Positions 16,020-24,444 of a DNA stretch of 29,347 bases are shown here, piece by piece (within the stretch, counting starts at the first letter, position 1; every line of letters begins with the position of its first letter). The notes under the pieces were generated by a model. That model searched no databases. It was given only the letters and a program-made list of their open reading frames with translations, and had not been told where the DNA came from. A program made the translations under genes and the position numbers. The DNA comes from Pseudomonadota bacterium. Lineage in GTDB: Bacteria; Desulfobacterota; Anaeroferrophillalia; Anaeroferrophillales; Tharpellaceae. The DNA lies in contig DAOWHJ010000047.1 in the NCBI GenBank assembly GCA_030641485.1, positions 1 through 29,347 on the forward strand, written 5' to 3'.

Positions 16020-16205
16020 ATGGCCAAGACTTGTGATATCTGTGGAAAAAAACCAATTGTCGGTAACAACGTAAGTCATGCAAACAATAAAAGCAAACGC
16101 GTCTGGCAGCCCAATCTGCAGAGTGTACATGCGGTTGTCAATGGGCAAAAGCGCAGGCTAAGAGCCTGTACCCGCTGCATTCGCTCCGGTGCAATCACCA
16201 AATAA
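16020..16205 (+). CDS. rpmB: 50S ribosomal protein L28
   Basis: The protein has 61 residues, with MAKTCDICGKKPIVGNNVSH at the N-terminus and RVWQPNLQSV and RLRACTRCIRSGAITK later. CDIC and CTRC make this the zinc-ribbon (C+) version of L28. It is a structural protein of the large ribosomal subunit near the E site. GGAG lies 8 bases before ATG. It is monocistronic here, without rpmG beside it, and is followed by its own terminator. The cysteine-bearing form means its supply may depend on zinc. Confidence 0.96.
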   Translation: MAKTCDICGKKPIVGNNVSHANNKSKRVWQPNLQSVHAVVNGQKRRLRACTRCIRSGAITK

Positions 16206-16233
16206 GTTACCCTCAACTTACCGAGCTATCTCT

Positions 16234-16270
16234 TACCCGGTATTAGCACATAAGCTGATACCGGGTTTTT
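16234..16270 (+). terminator. Rho-independent terminator of rpmB
   Basis: The stem ACCCGGTATTAGC/GCTGATACCGGGT, with one G-T pair and loop ACATAA, is followed by TTTTT on the plus strand, about 28 bases after the rpmB stop. Confidence 0.9.
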
Positions 16271-16323
16271 GTATTTCCGGATTGTAACTTTTCCCAGCTA
16301 ACCCGCATAAGTGGGATGGCTAA

Positions 16324-16432
16324 GTAAAAATTTTGATATACAAGATATTGGGTCTCTCCAGACGCGAGGCCATACATATAGTATGTCGAGTGGCTGGAGA
16401 GACCCAATATCGCAGTAGATCGAAATTTTTAC
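16324..16432. repeat. Long inverted repeat between rpmB and spoT
   Basis: Two arms of 18 bases are perfect complements: 16344-16361 and 16394-16411 (GATATTGGGTCTCTCCAG and its reverse complement). Outside them GTAAAAATTT at 16324-16333 pairs with 16423-16432, with partial pairing between. Inside, CATAC/GTATG at 16371-16385 forms a small central hairpin. The whole would fold into a stem of about 38 base pairs. It ends 7 bases from the spoT stop. It is longer than normal terminators and could be a palindromic mobile or REP-like element, or an RNA end structure. Confidence 0.85.
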
Positions 16433-16439
16433 GACGCCA

Positions 16440-18578
16440 TCAACTCATACGGGTCACCTGATAGACTCCCTTAACCCCCCGTAAAGCCATTTTGACCCGC
16501 TTCAAGTGCTCAAGATCTTTTATCTGAACATCAAAAAAACAGAGCGCTTTCTGATCGATAGTGGTTTTCAGGGAGGCACTGGCAATATTGGCCTCCTGCG
16601 AACTGATTGCCGTACTCATTGCAACCAGCATACCTTTTACGTCAGCACACATCACCCGAATTTTAACCACATGCGCGGTTGTCCGGTCAAGGTTCCAAGA
16701 GACCTCCATATAACGTTCCGAGTTAGCCTGATCAACATGCCGACAATTACGCCGGTGAATCGTCAACCCTCGACCCCGGGTAATAAAACCGATGACATCA
16801 TCCCCCGGCAGAGGGTTGCAACACTTGGCAAAACGAACCATGACGTCATCAATATCTTTGATTGAGATACCATCACGAGCTGGTTTGCGAATGGTTTTTT
16901 TCTCTTCTGCTTTATCCTTGCCTTTTTTCGACTTACGCAGTTCCGGAAATATCCGATTGATCAACTGCTGGGCTGTAAGTTTCCCGCGACCGATTGCCGC
17001 AAGCAGAGCTTCGGCATGTTTAAGCGAAAACCCTTCCGCTACAGCCTGAACCTTGCCACTCTTTAAGGCTTGATTAAAGGATAATTTTGACCGGCTAAAA
17101 GCCTTTTCACAAAATTCACGGCCTAACTCGATACTGCGGCGCTCCTCCTCTTTTTTGACCCACTGACGAATTTTAGAACGCGCCTTGGAAGTCTTAACAA
17201 AACCGAGCCAATCTTTGCTCGGATGCTGACGGTTAGAGGTAACAATATCAACCATCTCACCATTTTTCAACTGGTAGCGCAAAGAGACCAGCTTACCATT
17301 TACCTTGGCCCCGCTACAGTGGTCTCCAACCTTGGAGTGGATACTGTAGGCCATATCAATCGGGGTTGAACCGCTGGGAAGTTCTTTAACCTCTCCGGTA
17401 GGAGTAAAAACATAGACCGCTTCGGAAAAGAGGTCTATCTTAACCGAATCTAAAAACTCACCCGGGTTATCAACATCCTGCTGCCACTCGATCATCTGTC
17501 GCAGCCAGTCCATCTGCTTACGGTCATGATCATCAAGCTGGTAACCCTCTTTGTAGTGCCAGTGAGCCGCAATCCCCATCTCGGCAATCTGATGCATCTC
17601 AAAGGTCCGAATTTGAAATTCGGCATGGCGACCGTCGGGCCCAATAACCGTGGTATGTAAAGACTGGTACATATTGGCCTTGGGAATGCCGATAAAATCC
17701 TTAAAACGACTCGGCAAAGGCCGCCAAAGAGCGTGAATAATCCCTAACACATTGTAACACTCAGCTTTAGTTCCAACCAGGATACGAAAGGCAACGATAT
17801 CATAAATTTGCTCAAAAGCGATATCACGACGCACCATTTTACGATAGATACTATAGAGATGCTTAAGCCGACCCGAAATCTGGGATTTTATCGAACTGTG
17901 GGTTAAATTCCGCTGTACCAACTTAATTGTTTTATCAATAAATTCACGACTCTCAAGCTCTTTCCGGGTAACTTTCTCCTCAATTTCACGATACATTGCG
18001 GGTTGTAAATAGCGCAGGGAGTTATCCTCAAGCTCCTGCTTTATCCATGAGATCCCCAGCCGGTTCGCCAGCGGGGCATATATATCCAAAGTCTCCTGAG
18101 CAATGGCCTCCTGGCGCTCCCGTTTCTGAAAATCCAGGGTGCGCATATTGTGAACCCGGTCGGCAAGTTTAATTACCAAAACCCTGATATCCTTAACCAT
18201 CGCAAGAATCATTTTACGATAATTCTCAGCCTGATGCTCGCGGGAACTCTTAAATTTTATCTTACTGATTTTGGTCAGCCCTTCGACCAAGGCGGTAATT
18301 TCATCACCAAAACGAAGACTCAAATCCTCAAGTGAAGTCATGGGGTCGTCTTCTAAGGTGTCATGGAGAAGCCCACTGGCAATACTGGCAACATCCATCT
18401 TCATTTCAGCCAGGATATTAGCAACCTCAATCGGATGAATCATATAGGGTTCGCCGGAAAGACGAACTTGATTACGGTGGGCGTAGGCGCTGTAGGCGTA
18501 GGCTTTACGAATAATATCAAAATCTGCCGCCGGATAGTAATCGGCAACTTTATCTATGATGTCATTCGCTCTAATCAT
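16440..18578 (-). CDS. spoT: Bifunctional (p)ppGpp synthetase/hydrolase, RelA/SpoT (Rsh) family
   Basis: The protein has 712 residues. The HD hydrolase domain is intact (HNQV-type start AYAHRNQVRLSG and HDTLEDD with H72-D73). The synthetase domain has RFKDFIGIPKANMYQSLHTT (RFKD at 291-294), and RxKD marks the bifunctional type rather than the RelA-only ExDD type. A TGS domain (about 388-447, YVFTPTGEVKELPSGSTPID), the CC/helical region (AKCCNPLPGDDVIGFITRGRGL) and a C-terminal ACT domain follow. It makes and degrades the alarmone ppGpp in response to starvation. It is the last gene after the EF-G-like and SPOR-like genes on this strand. No Shine-Dalgarno is seen: the start codon is preceded directly by three copies of a CCCCTGA heptamer. 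Confidence 0.95.
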   Translation of the reverse strand: MIRANDIIDKVADYYPAADFDIIRKAYAYSAYAHRNQVRLSGEPYMIHPIEVANILAEMKMDVASIASGLLHDTLEDDPMTSLEDLSLRFGDEITALVEGLTKISKIKFKSSREHQAENYRKMILAMVKDIRVLVIKLADRVHNMRTLDFQKRERQEAIAQETLDIYAPLANRLGISWIKQELEDNSLRYLQPAMYREIEEKVTRKELESREFIDKTIKLVQRNLTHSSIKSQISGRLKHLYSIYRKMVRRDIAFEQIYDIVAFRILVGTKAECYNVLGIIHALWRPLPSRFKDFIGIPKANMYQSLHTTVIGPDGRHAEFQIRTFEMHQIAEMGIAAHWHYKEGYQLDDHDRKQMDWLRQMIEWQQDVDNPGEFLDSVKIDLFSEAVYVFTPTGEVKELPSGSTPIDMAYSIHSKVGDHCSGAKVNGKLVSLRYQLKNGEMVDIVTSNRQHPSKDWLGFVKTSKARSKIRQWVKKEEERRSIELGREFCEKAFSRSKLSFNQALKSGKVQAVAEGFSLKHAEALLAAIGRGKLTAQQLINRIFPELRKSKKGKDKAEEKKTIRKPARDGISIKDIDDVMVRFAKCCNPLPGDDVIGFITRGRGLTIHRRNCRHVDQANSERYMEVSWNLDRTTAHVVKIRVMCADVKGMLVAMSTAISSQEANIASASLKTTIDQKALCFFDVQIKDLEHLKRVKMALRGVKGVYQVTRMS

Positions 18579-18599
18579 TCAGGGGTCAGGGGTCAGGGG
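18579..18599. repeat. Heptamer tandem repeat at the spoT start codon
   Basis: TCAGGGG occurs three times in a row on the plus strand, followed by TT. On the coding strand this reads CCCCTGA three times, directly abutting the spoT ATG. It occupies the place where a ribosome binding site is expected. Confidence 0.9.
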
Positions 18600-18650
18600 T
18601 TAAATAATAGGGAATAAACTTTGAGGTAAGCTGTAATAAATCAGTCACAA

Positions 18651-19676
18651 TCAACGCAAGTGAGCCCCAGGAAAACCTGCGGCTCTTAATCGGACTAAAA
18701 CCGCATCCGCATCCTGCTGAACCTGGGGACCATCTAACAACAAGAGAGAGTGTGGCATTTTCAGGGAGAGCTCCTGAACCTTGGGCTCCAGTCCGGCGGC
18801 ACGATACATGTTTTCCCAAGCAACAACACTGCTTTTTAAATAAAAAGAGCCAATAATCACATTGTAGAGACCATTTTGAACTTGTAAAAATGGATCATCA
18901 CCCTGGTTTCGGGCGACAATCATCATTTCTAGAGCTTTATATCGATCCTGAAATGGACCCAAACAAACTCGGATCATTGGGGTCGGGCGTTGCTCCACTT
19001 CAGTTTTAACGACCAAGTTCAACGCTTCAAGCTTAAGCCGGTTTTGTAAAAGATTAGTTTCCAGTACATACGCACCCACCACAACTGTTTCAATCTCCAG
19101 AGGGACGGGTTTAGACTTCTTGCGTACAACCGCTGGGGCAATCTTTTTCGCTGGTACCAGCGAAAAAGGCGAAGGGTCTTCGACAACAACCGGCTCGCTG
19201 ACTGGAGTTCGACGAGCATCAGTTTCTACTTCTGCGACCAGCTTAGTTTCAGGATTATCCTGGAGTACGATTTCTGACGAATCTCCCTTTTGGAGAGTCT
19301 CAGAAGTGGCCACATTGATACTGGCAAGCTGGCCTTGGCTTTCAGGTTGGCGGGATTGCTCGCCTGCAACCTCAGCCGATGCTTGCGGCAACACTGCAAC
19401 CACGAGCACCGGTTCCCGGCCAACAACGACCTTAGACTCCAGACTTTCAACTGCAACCTTGGGTTCAACCTGAGGTGCAGATTCGGGCGGCAGAGGGGCA
19501 ATGGTCTCTGGAGCACTGGCAATGGTCTCCGTGGGCATCCTAATCGGTGAAAAGGAGAGAAAATAGTAAAGACCGATCAGGATGAAAATGGTCACCACGA
19601 TTTCGAAACGCAAAACCGTTTCCAAAACGTTATCATTACCCTTTGCCCGTTTAGCTTTAGATTTCTTTTTTGCCAT
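18651..19676 (-). CDS. SPOR-like single-pass membrane protein
   Basis: The 341-residue protein has a Lys-rich N-terminus (MAKKKSKAKRAKG), one membrane helix (about 24-42), a long Pro/Glu/Val/Ser-rich linker (about 45-195) and a C-terminal region of about 140 residues. That region contains GPFQDRYKALEMM, YNVIIGSFYLKSSVVAWENM and ADAVLVRLRAAGFPG, repeats of the kind found in SPOR domains, which bind denuded peptidoglycan glycans. The design (cytoplasmic tail, TM, flexible linker, SPOR) matches division- or cell-wall-associated proteins such as FtsN or DedD, but the match is weak and from memory. It begins 11 bases after the EF-G-like stop with no good ribosome binding site, so translation is probably coupled. 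spoT follows after 72 bases. Confidence 0.7.
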   Translation of the reverse strand: MAKKKSKAKRAKGNDNVLETVLRFEIVVTIFILIGLYYFLSFSPIRMPTETIASAPETIAPLPPESAPQVEPKVAVESLESKVVVGREPVLVVAVLPQASAEVAGEQSRQPESQGQLASINVATSETLQKGDSSEIVLQDNPETKLVAEVETDARRTPVSEPVVVEDPSPFSLVPAKKIAPAVVRKKSKPVPLEIETVVVGAYVLETNLLQNRLKLEALNLVVKTEVEQRPTPMIRVCLGPFQDRYKALEMMIVARNQGDDPFLQVQNGLYNVIIGSFYLKSSVVAWENMYRAAGLEPKVQELSLKMPHSLLLLDGPQVQQDADAVLVRLRAAGFPGAHLR

Positions 19677-19687
19677 TTAATTAAAAT

Positions 19688-21775
19688 CTAACCTTCATCT
19701 TTTTCCAGATTGACGGCCTCAACAATCTTGGCTATCAAGTGACTAGGAACTTCTTCATAGTGGGAAAATTCCATGGTAAACATTCCCCGACCACCGGTCA
19801 TCGAACGCAAATCCGGAGCGTACTTCAAAACTTCCGACATCGGCACTTGAGCTTTAATGAGCTGACTGTTGGCCATGGGTTCCACCCCGTTAACCTTACC
19901 TCGGCGACTATTAAGATCACCGATAACATCCCCCATATAGTCGTTGGCAACATTAATATCCATCAGCATAATGGGCTCTAAAAGGGTCGGCTTAGCGTCA
20001 ACTACACCCTTTTTAAAAGCCATTGATCCTGCAATTTTAAAAGCCATTTCTGAGGAGTCGACCGAATGATAGGAGCCATCATAAAGGGTAACCTTGATAT
20101 CGACTACCGGAAACCCAGCCAACACCCCACCGGCCATCGCCTCCAGAACACCTTTTTCAACCGCCGGAATATATTGGCGAGGCACGACCCCGCCAACAAT
20201 ACTATTGACAAATTCAAACCCTTCGCCCTTAGGCAGAGGTTCAATCTTGAGCCAGACATCGCCGAACTGACCACGCCCACCAGACTGTTTTTTGTGCCGC
20301 CCCTGCAGGGAAACAGATTTCTTAATGGTTTCCATGTAAGGCACTTTTGGCGCATCAAGTTCGACATCAACGCCAAACTTACGTTTAATGCGGTCAACCG
20401 TCACCTCAATGTGAACCTGACCCATACCTGAAATGACCAACTCTTTGGTCTGCTCATTACGCTCGATCTGAATGGTTGGGTCTTCTGCCATCAACCGCTG
20501 AAGGGCGCCACCAAGCTTCTCTTCATCACCCTTACTCTTCGGCCGTAAAGAAAAAGAGATCACCGGGGCTGGGAGGTCAAGCCCCTTAAGCCTGAGCGGA
20601 ACCTTCTCATCACACAGTGTATCCCAGGTAACCGTCTCTTTTAATTTTGCCACCGCAACAATATCTCCGGGACCACATTTGTCAATTGGAACCTGCTTAT
20701 TGCCTTCGAGCTTTAAGAGCTGACCAATGCGCTCTTTGCGACCCCTGGTACTATTAAAACAGTTAGTGTCCGAAGTTAAAGTTCCACTGTAGACGCGAAA
20801 GAGTGAGAGCTGACCAGTAAAAGGGTCAGAAATGGTTTTAAAAACCAGAGCAGAAAAAGGGGCGTCCGCATCAGCTTTAAGTTCATACTCTTCGCCCTCG
20901 GCCAAATTTTCAGCAAACTGCGCTGGCCGCTCCAGAGGTGAAGGGAGACATTCACACATAATGTCCATCAACGACTGGATTCCAATATTCTTCAGAGCTG
21001 AGCCACACACGACCGGCACAAATTTACCGGTCATACAACCTTCACGGGTCGCCCGCTGAATCTCTTTAACGCCGATCTCTTCCCCGCCTAAATATTTCTC
21101 CATGAGCTCGTCATCAGCTTCAACCACACGCTCAATCATCGCCTCCCGCGCCTCAGCGGCTACTTCATGCATATGATCTGGGATCTCCTCGGTCGAAAAT
21201 TTGCCGCTCTGATCGTTGCCATAACGTAAAGCCTTCATCGTCACAAGGTCAATAACTCCGACAAAATCATCCTCTTTACCGATCGGGATTTGCAGAACCA
21301 GTGGGTAACACTTAAAGGTTGCCTCTATTTCACCAACCGCGCGGTCAAAATCAGCCCGTTCCCGGTCAAGTTTGCTGATAAAAACTACCTTGGGAATCTC
21401 AAATTCGTCCGCATATTTCCAAACTACTTCAGTCTGAACCTTGACCCCGGAGATCGCGCTGACAATTACTACGGCCCCACCGGTCACTCGCAAACAGGCC
21501 TTGGTATCAACAATAAAGTTGGCATATCCCGGAGTATCGATAACATTCAAGTGCTTCCCCTGCCAGTCACAGTGATGCACCGAACTAGTCAAGGTAATTT
21601 TCCGCTTAATCTCTTCCGGCTCAGAGTCGAGCACCGAAGTGCCGCTATCGACGCTACCCAACCGATCAGTGCTACCGCCATTGAAGAGTATAGCTTCAGC
21701 TAAAGATGTTTTACCGGCCCCACCGTGGGCAATGATTGCAACATTCCTTAAATTTTCACTCGTGTATGACTTCAT
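19688..21775 (-). CDS. EF-G-like translation GTPase (second type, FusA2)
   Basis: This 695-residue GTPase has the full EF-G domain set: GTP-binding domain, domain II (FKTISDPFTGQLSLFRVYSG), domain III, domain IV (GGRGQFGDVWLKIEPLPKGE) and domain V (MADINVANDYMGD-type region, GGRGMFTMEFSHYEEVP). The G1 loop is AHGGAGKTSLAEAIL where true EF-G has AHIDAGKTT. G3 is DTPGYANF where EF-G has DTPGHVDF, so the histidine that helps GTP hydrolysis is replaced by Tyr. G4 is SKLD. This is the signature of the EF-G-like (EF-G2) subgroup, a second copy beside the main fusA, whose role is not settled. I prefer the ATG complementary to 21773-21775, with AAGGGA 10 bases upstream; a TTG two codons earlier is the alternative. 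Confidence 0.9.
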   Translation of the reverse strand: MKSYTSENLRNVAIIAHGGAGKTSLAEAILFNGGSTDRLGSVDSGTSVLDSEPEEIKRKITLTSSVHHCDWQGKHLNVIDTPGYANFIVDTKACLRVTGGAVVIVSAISGVKVQTEVVWKYADEFEIPKVVFISKLDRERADFDRAVGEIEATFKCYPLVLQIPIGKEDDFVGVIDLVTMKALRYGNDQSGKFSTEEIPDHMHEVAAEAREAMIERVVEADDELMEKYLGGEEIGVKEIQRATREGCMTGKFVPVVCGSALKNIGIQSLMDIMCECLPSPLERPAQFAENLAEGEEYELKADADAPFSALVFKTISDPFTGQLSLFRVYSGTLTSDTNCFNSTRGRKERIGQLLKLEGNKQVPIDKCGPGDIVAVAKLKETVTWDTLCDEKVPLRLKGLDLPAPVISFSLRPKSKGDEEKLGGALQRLMAEDPTIQIERNEQTKELVISGMGQVHIEVTVDRIKRKFGVDVELDAPKVPYMETIKKSVSLQGRHKKQSGGRGQFGDVWLKIEPLPKGEGFEFVNSIVGGVVPRQYIPAVEKGVLEAMAGGVLAGFPVVDIKVTLYDGSYHSVDSSEMAFKIAGSMAFKKGVVDAKPTLLEPIMLMDINVANDYMGDVIGDLNSRRGKVNGVEPMANSQLIKAQVPMSEVLKYAPDLRSMTGGRGMFTMEFSHYEEVPSHLIAKIVEAVNLEKDEG

Positions 21776-21889
21776 ATTCAACTGATCCCTTCATAAGAAA
21801 ACTGGCTTAAGGTTAACAGATACCAAGTACTCGTCAGGCACCTTGCAAGTAACATCCCAAAGCTAAAGCACTCATGCCAACGCTCTAAA

Positions 21890-21918
21890 TTCCTACTGAA
21901 ATCGCTCGAACTTGTCAA
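21890..21918 (-). promoter_or_regulatory. Possible promoter of the EF-G-like/SPOR/spoT group
   Basis: On the minus strand there is a perfect TTGACA (complement of 21913-21918), 17 bases and TAGGAA (complement of 21890-21895). It would give a leader of about 105 bases. The -10 is weak, so the call is tentative. Confidence 0.35.
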
Positions 21919-22133
21919 GCCTTTAGTCTTAAACCCTGAATTAAAGTCGCAAAAACTGTAATTTAGCCAATTGCTCCGGCCAATTCTAAAGGACCGATAC
22001 ACCCGCTGCGCAACCTGAACGCGTTGTGCCATTTATGATTAAAACCAGTTACACTTAAAAAAGGCGGTAATTGCCATCTGCTCGGGTAAATTTATGAAAT
22101 CATTATAATCTACCCTTTCCGACTCCATCTGCC

Positions 22134-22168
22134 CCATAAAACATCTGTTTTACGTAGATGTTTTATGG
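22134..22168. repeat. 13-bp hairpin in the receptor leader
   Basis: CCATAAAACATCT at 22134-22146 is the exact reverse complement of 22156-22168, with a 9-base gap. No T run follows directly on either strand, so it is not a typical terminator. Confidence 0.8.
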
Positions 22169-22189
22169 TAATATTTTAGTGGTTTCATT

Positions 22190-22260
22190 AAAATGCAAAA
22201 TGGTTTAGTGTACAAGTGAAAATGCAACTGTTTTTCAATAAAAGTACTTGCATTTTCACT
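22190..22260. repeat. Three copies of AAAATGCAA, two forming a 13-bp inverted repeat
   Basis: AAAATGCAA occurs at 22190-22198 and 22219-22227 in direct orientation and inverted at 22248-22256. The last two are part of the perfect arms AGTGAAAATGCAA (22215-22227) and TTGCATTTTCACT (22248-22260). A further pair, GTACAAG (22210-22216) and CTTGTAC (22274-22280), overlaps the -35 of the receptor promoter. The arrangement looks like a multi-site operator, though its regulator is unknown. Confidence 0.7.
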
Positions 22261-22274
22261 AAAACTATTTTACC

Positions 22275-22303
22275 TTGTACCTTAGTAAAGTACGGTAGAT
22301 AAT
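22275..22303 (+). promoter_or_regulatory. Sigma70-type promoter of the HBM receptor gene
   Basis: TTGTAC at 22275-22280, a 17-base spacer and GATAAT at 22298-22303 lie about 36 bases before the ATG. The -35 overlaps the outer CTTGTAC repeat. No sigma28 (TAAA-N15-GCCGATAA) or sigma54 (-24/-12) site was seen here. Confidence 0.6.
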
Positions 22304-22338
22304 AAAAATCGGTCAACAAATTAGAAGAGGAGAGACAA

Positions 22339-24321
22339 ATGAACGCGTTCAAATGGCATAACAACCTTAAAATGTCGCTCAAATTAAGCTTGGGATTTCT
22401 TCTGGTAGTTCTTTTTTTTCTCGGTGCAATCTGGCAGGCGAACCGTACAATTAAAAGTATGCAGAACACGTACACTCACCTGATCGATACGGTTGAAGCA
22501 GAAAAAAGTCTCTTCCAGAAAATCAGCATTGAGATGCTGCAGTGCCGCCGCGGTGAGAAAGATTTTATCTCCCGAAAAAAATTAAAATATACCGACAAGG
22601 TAATCACACATATTGACCGAATCACCCAGAACCTGGCCGAACTCAACGCTATTAAACAAAAAGATGGTAGCCAAAACAACCATCCGGTGACCGGATCAAT
22701 CAGCACTGCTCTCCAAAAATACCAGCAAGCTTTCAATCTTCTGGTTGCGGGGGTGCAAAAGCAGGGACTTGACGCCAAATCCGGATTGCAGGGCCAATTC
22801 CGCAAGAGTGTTCACATCCTTGAAGATACACTAAATGAACTCGCTAAAGGCTCAGACGCACTTAACCAGAGCAAAATTCAAATGTTGATGTTACGCCGCC
22901 ATGAAAAAGATTACCTGTTACGGGGCAGTGATAAGTACGTTGAAAAAGTTGGTGCCCGAATAGCCACCCTGAAAACCACGATTGAGGCCGAAGATTTTCT
23001 GTCAAAAAAACAGAAAATAACCCTCAAGCAGCACTGCGACACCTACAAAAAACTCTTCCTGCAACTGGTTGAGTCGTTCAAGGTTATACAGAGCGCCAAG
23101 AAGAGTCTCTCGCTAGCCTCGAACGAGATCACGAAGGTTGTTGATGCAGAAGTTACAGCCAGTGTCCTGGCGGTCAAGAACGCGGTCAAAGCGAGCAATG
23201 ACAACGCCGAACGGATGGCACTGTTAACGATGATCTTGGCCGGTATCGCACTCATAATGGCAATTTTCGTCTCCCTGCTAACCAGTCGTCTAGTCACTAC
23301 CCCCTTAAAACGCTGTGTCGATTTTGCCGAAACGGTTGCCGGCGGCGATTTAAGCCAGCAACTCGACATTCAACAGGGTGACGAAATTGGTCATCTGGTA
23401 AAATCCTTAAATTCAATGAGCAAAAAGCTGCGCCTTCTTTTAGGTGAAATCGCCTCCGGCTGTGAGCGCCAAGGCGTTGTTGCAACTGACCTCAGTGACA
23501 TTGCCAACGAGGTCGCACGTGAGTCGCAAAACACCGTTAACCAAGCTGGAACAGTCGCCACCGCAACTGAGGAGATGCGGGCCAACACCAATAATGTTGC
23601 TGCCGCCATGGAGGAGGCGACGACCAACGTCTCAACTATGTCAGCCGGGATTGAGGAGATGAGCAGCACCATCGGTGAGGTCGCAAAAAATACGGCTCAG
23701 GCCAAGGAGATCACCGACCGTGCGGTAACCCAGGCCCAAAGCGCCTCGCAGAAGATCGACGCTTTAGGTCAGGCAGCCTCGGAGATTGGTAAAGTAACTG
23801 AAACCATCAATGCGATTTCCTCCCAGACCAACCTCCTCGCCTTAAACGCAACGATTGAAGCAGCTCGAGCCGGGGAAGCGGGGAAGGGCTTTACTGTGGT
23901 TGCTAACGAGATCAAGGAGCTCGCCCGCCAGACCGCCGGTGCAACTAATGAGATTGCCGAAAAAATCCAGGACATCCAAAATTCAACCAGTGATAGTGTT
24001 GCTGAGATCAACCAAATCTCCAAAATCAGTCAAGAGATTGACAACATAGTCACATCGATTGCGGCCGCCATCGAGGAACAATCGGTGACGACTCGAGATA
24101 TAGCTGAAAGTGCCGGCCAGGCGGCTCAGGGCCTAACCGATGTCAACGCAAATGTCGCACACAATTCTGAGGTCGTCAACTCAATTGCCGAAGAGATCGT
24201 GGCGGTTGACCAGGCCGCAAGCACCGTGAACAGTGCGAGTAAAAAAGTTCAGAAAAGTGCGACTGAAATGTCTAGTTCCGCCTCCAACTTACAAGCGCAA
24301 CTAGCAAAATTTTCGATATAG
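22339..24321 (+). CDS. Methyl-accepting chemotaxis protein with helical bimodular (HBM) sensor domain
   Basis: This 660-residue receptor has TM1 at about 13-32, a large all-helical periplasmic region to about 292, TM2 at about 293-314, HAMP at about 315-368 (TTPLKRCVDFAETVAGGDLS) and the signalling coiled coil. The sensor has the paired motif of HBM domains, MLQCRRGEKDFISR (66-79) and MLMLRRHEKDYLLRG (182-196), one in each helical bundle. HBM receptors such as McpS bind organic acids. The tip is NAISSQTNLLALNATIEAAR (about 491-510). GAGGAGAG lies 5 bases before ATG. It opens the chemotaxis cluster that continues to the window end. No C-terminal CheR-binding pentapeptide is seen. The ligand is unknown. 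Confidence 0.93.
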   Translation: MNAFKWHNNLKMSLKLSLGFLLVVLFFLGAIWQANRTIKSMQNTYTHLIDTVEAEKSLFQKISIEMLQCRRGEKDFISRKKLKYTDKVITHIDRITQNLAELNAIKQKDGSQNNHPVTGSISTALQKYQQAFNLLVAGVQKQGLDAKSGLQGQFRKSVHILEDTLNELAKGSDALNQSKIQMLMLRRHEKDYLLRGSDKYVEKVGARIATLKTTIEAEDFLSKKQKITLKQHCDTYKKLFLQLVESFKVIQSAKKSLSLASNEITKVVDAEVTASVLAVKNAVKASNDNAERMALLTMILAGIALIMAIFVSLLTSRLVTTPLKRCVDFAETVAGGDLSQQLDIQQGDEIGHLVKSLNSMSKKLRLLLGEIASGCERQGVVATDLSDIANEVARESQNTVNQAGTVATATEEMRANTNNVAAAMEEATTNVSTMSAGIEEMSSTIGEVAKNTAQAKEITDRAVTQAQSASQKIDALGQAASEIGKVTETINAISSQTNLLALNATIEAARAGEAGKGFTVVANEIKELARQTAGATNEIAEKIQDIQNSTSDSVAEINQISKISQEIDNIVTSIAAAIEEQSVTTRDIAESAGQAAQGLTDVNANVAHNSEVVNSIAEEIVAVDQAASTVNSASKKVQKSATEMSSSASNLQAQLAKFSI

Positions 24322-24444
24322 TACTGAAGTACTGATTGATAACTGAAAAAATTAAACCTGGCACTTGTAATCAGTGGTAAAATATTATAGTAAGTGGTGT
24401 CAAACAGATGAGCAGACAAATCATCTCGAACGTATGGAGAAAAC

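Larger units (their letters stand above)
21776..22338. other. Long AT-rich intergenic leader between the EF-G-like gene and the HBM receptor
   Basis: About 560 bases separate two divergent genes. One 84-codon frame on the minus strand (to about 22032) has no ribosome binding site and no family look, so I do not call it. The right part holds two hairpins, three copies of an AAAATGCAA word and a promoter, listed separately. The left part holds a possible promoter for the EF-G-like gene. Confidence 0.6.

Noticed and set aside
21778..22032. 84-codon minus-strand frame upstream of the EF-G-like gene
   Set aside because: It has no ribosome binding site, its composition does not look coding, and it overlaps a candidate promoter.
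24370..24420. Sigma54-like TGGCAC-type element before the STAS gene (the element itself is just upstream, at 24359-24364)
   Set aside because: TGGCAC is present but no GC doublet follows at the right spacing for a -12 box.
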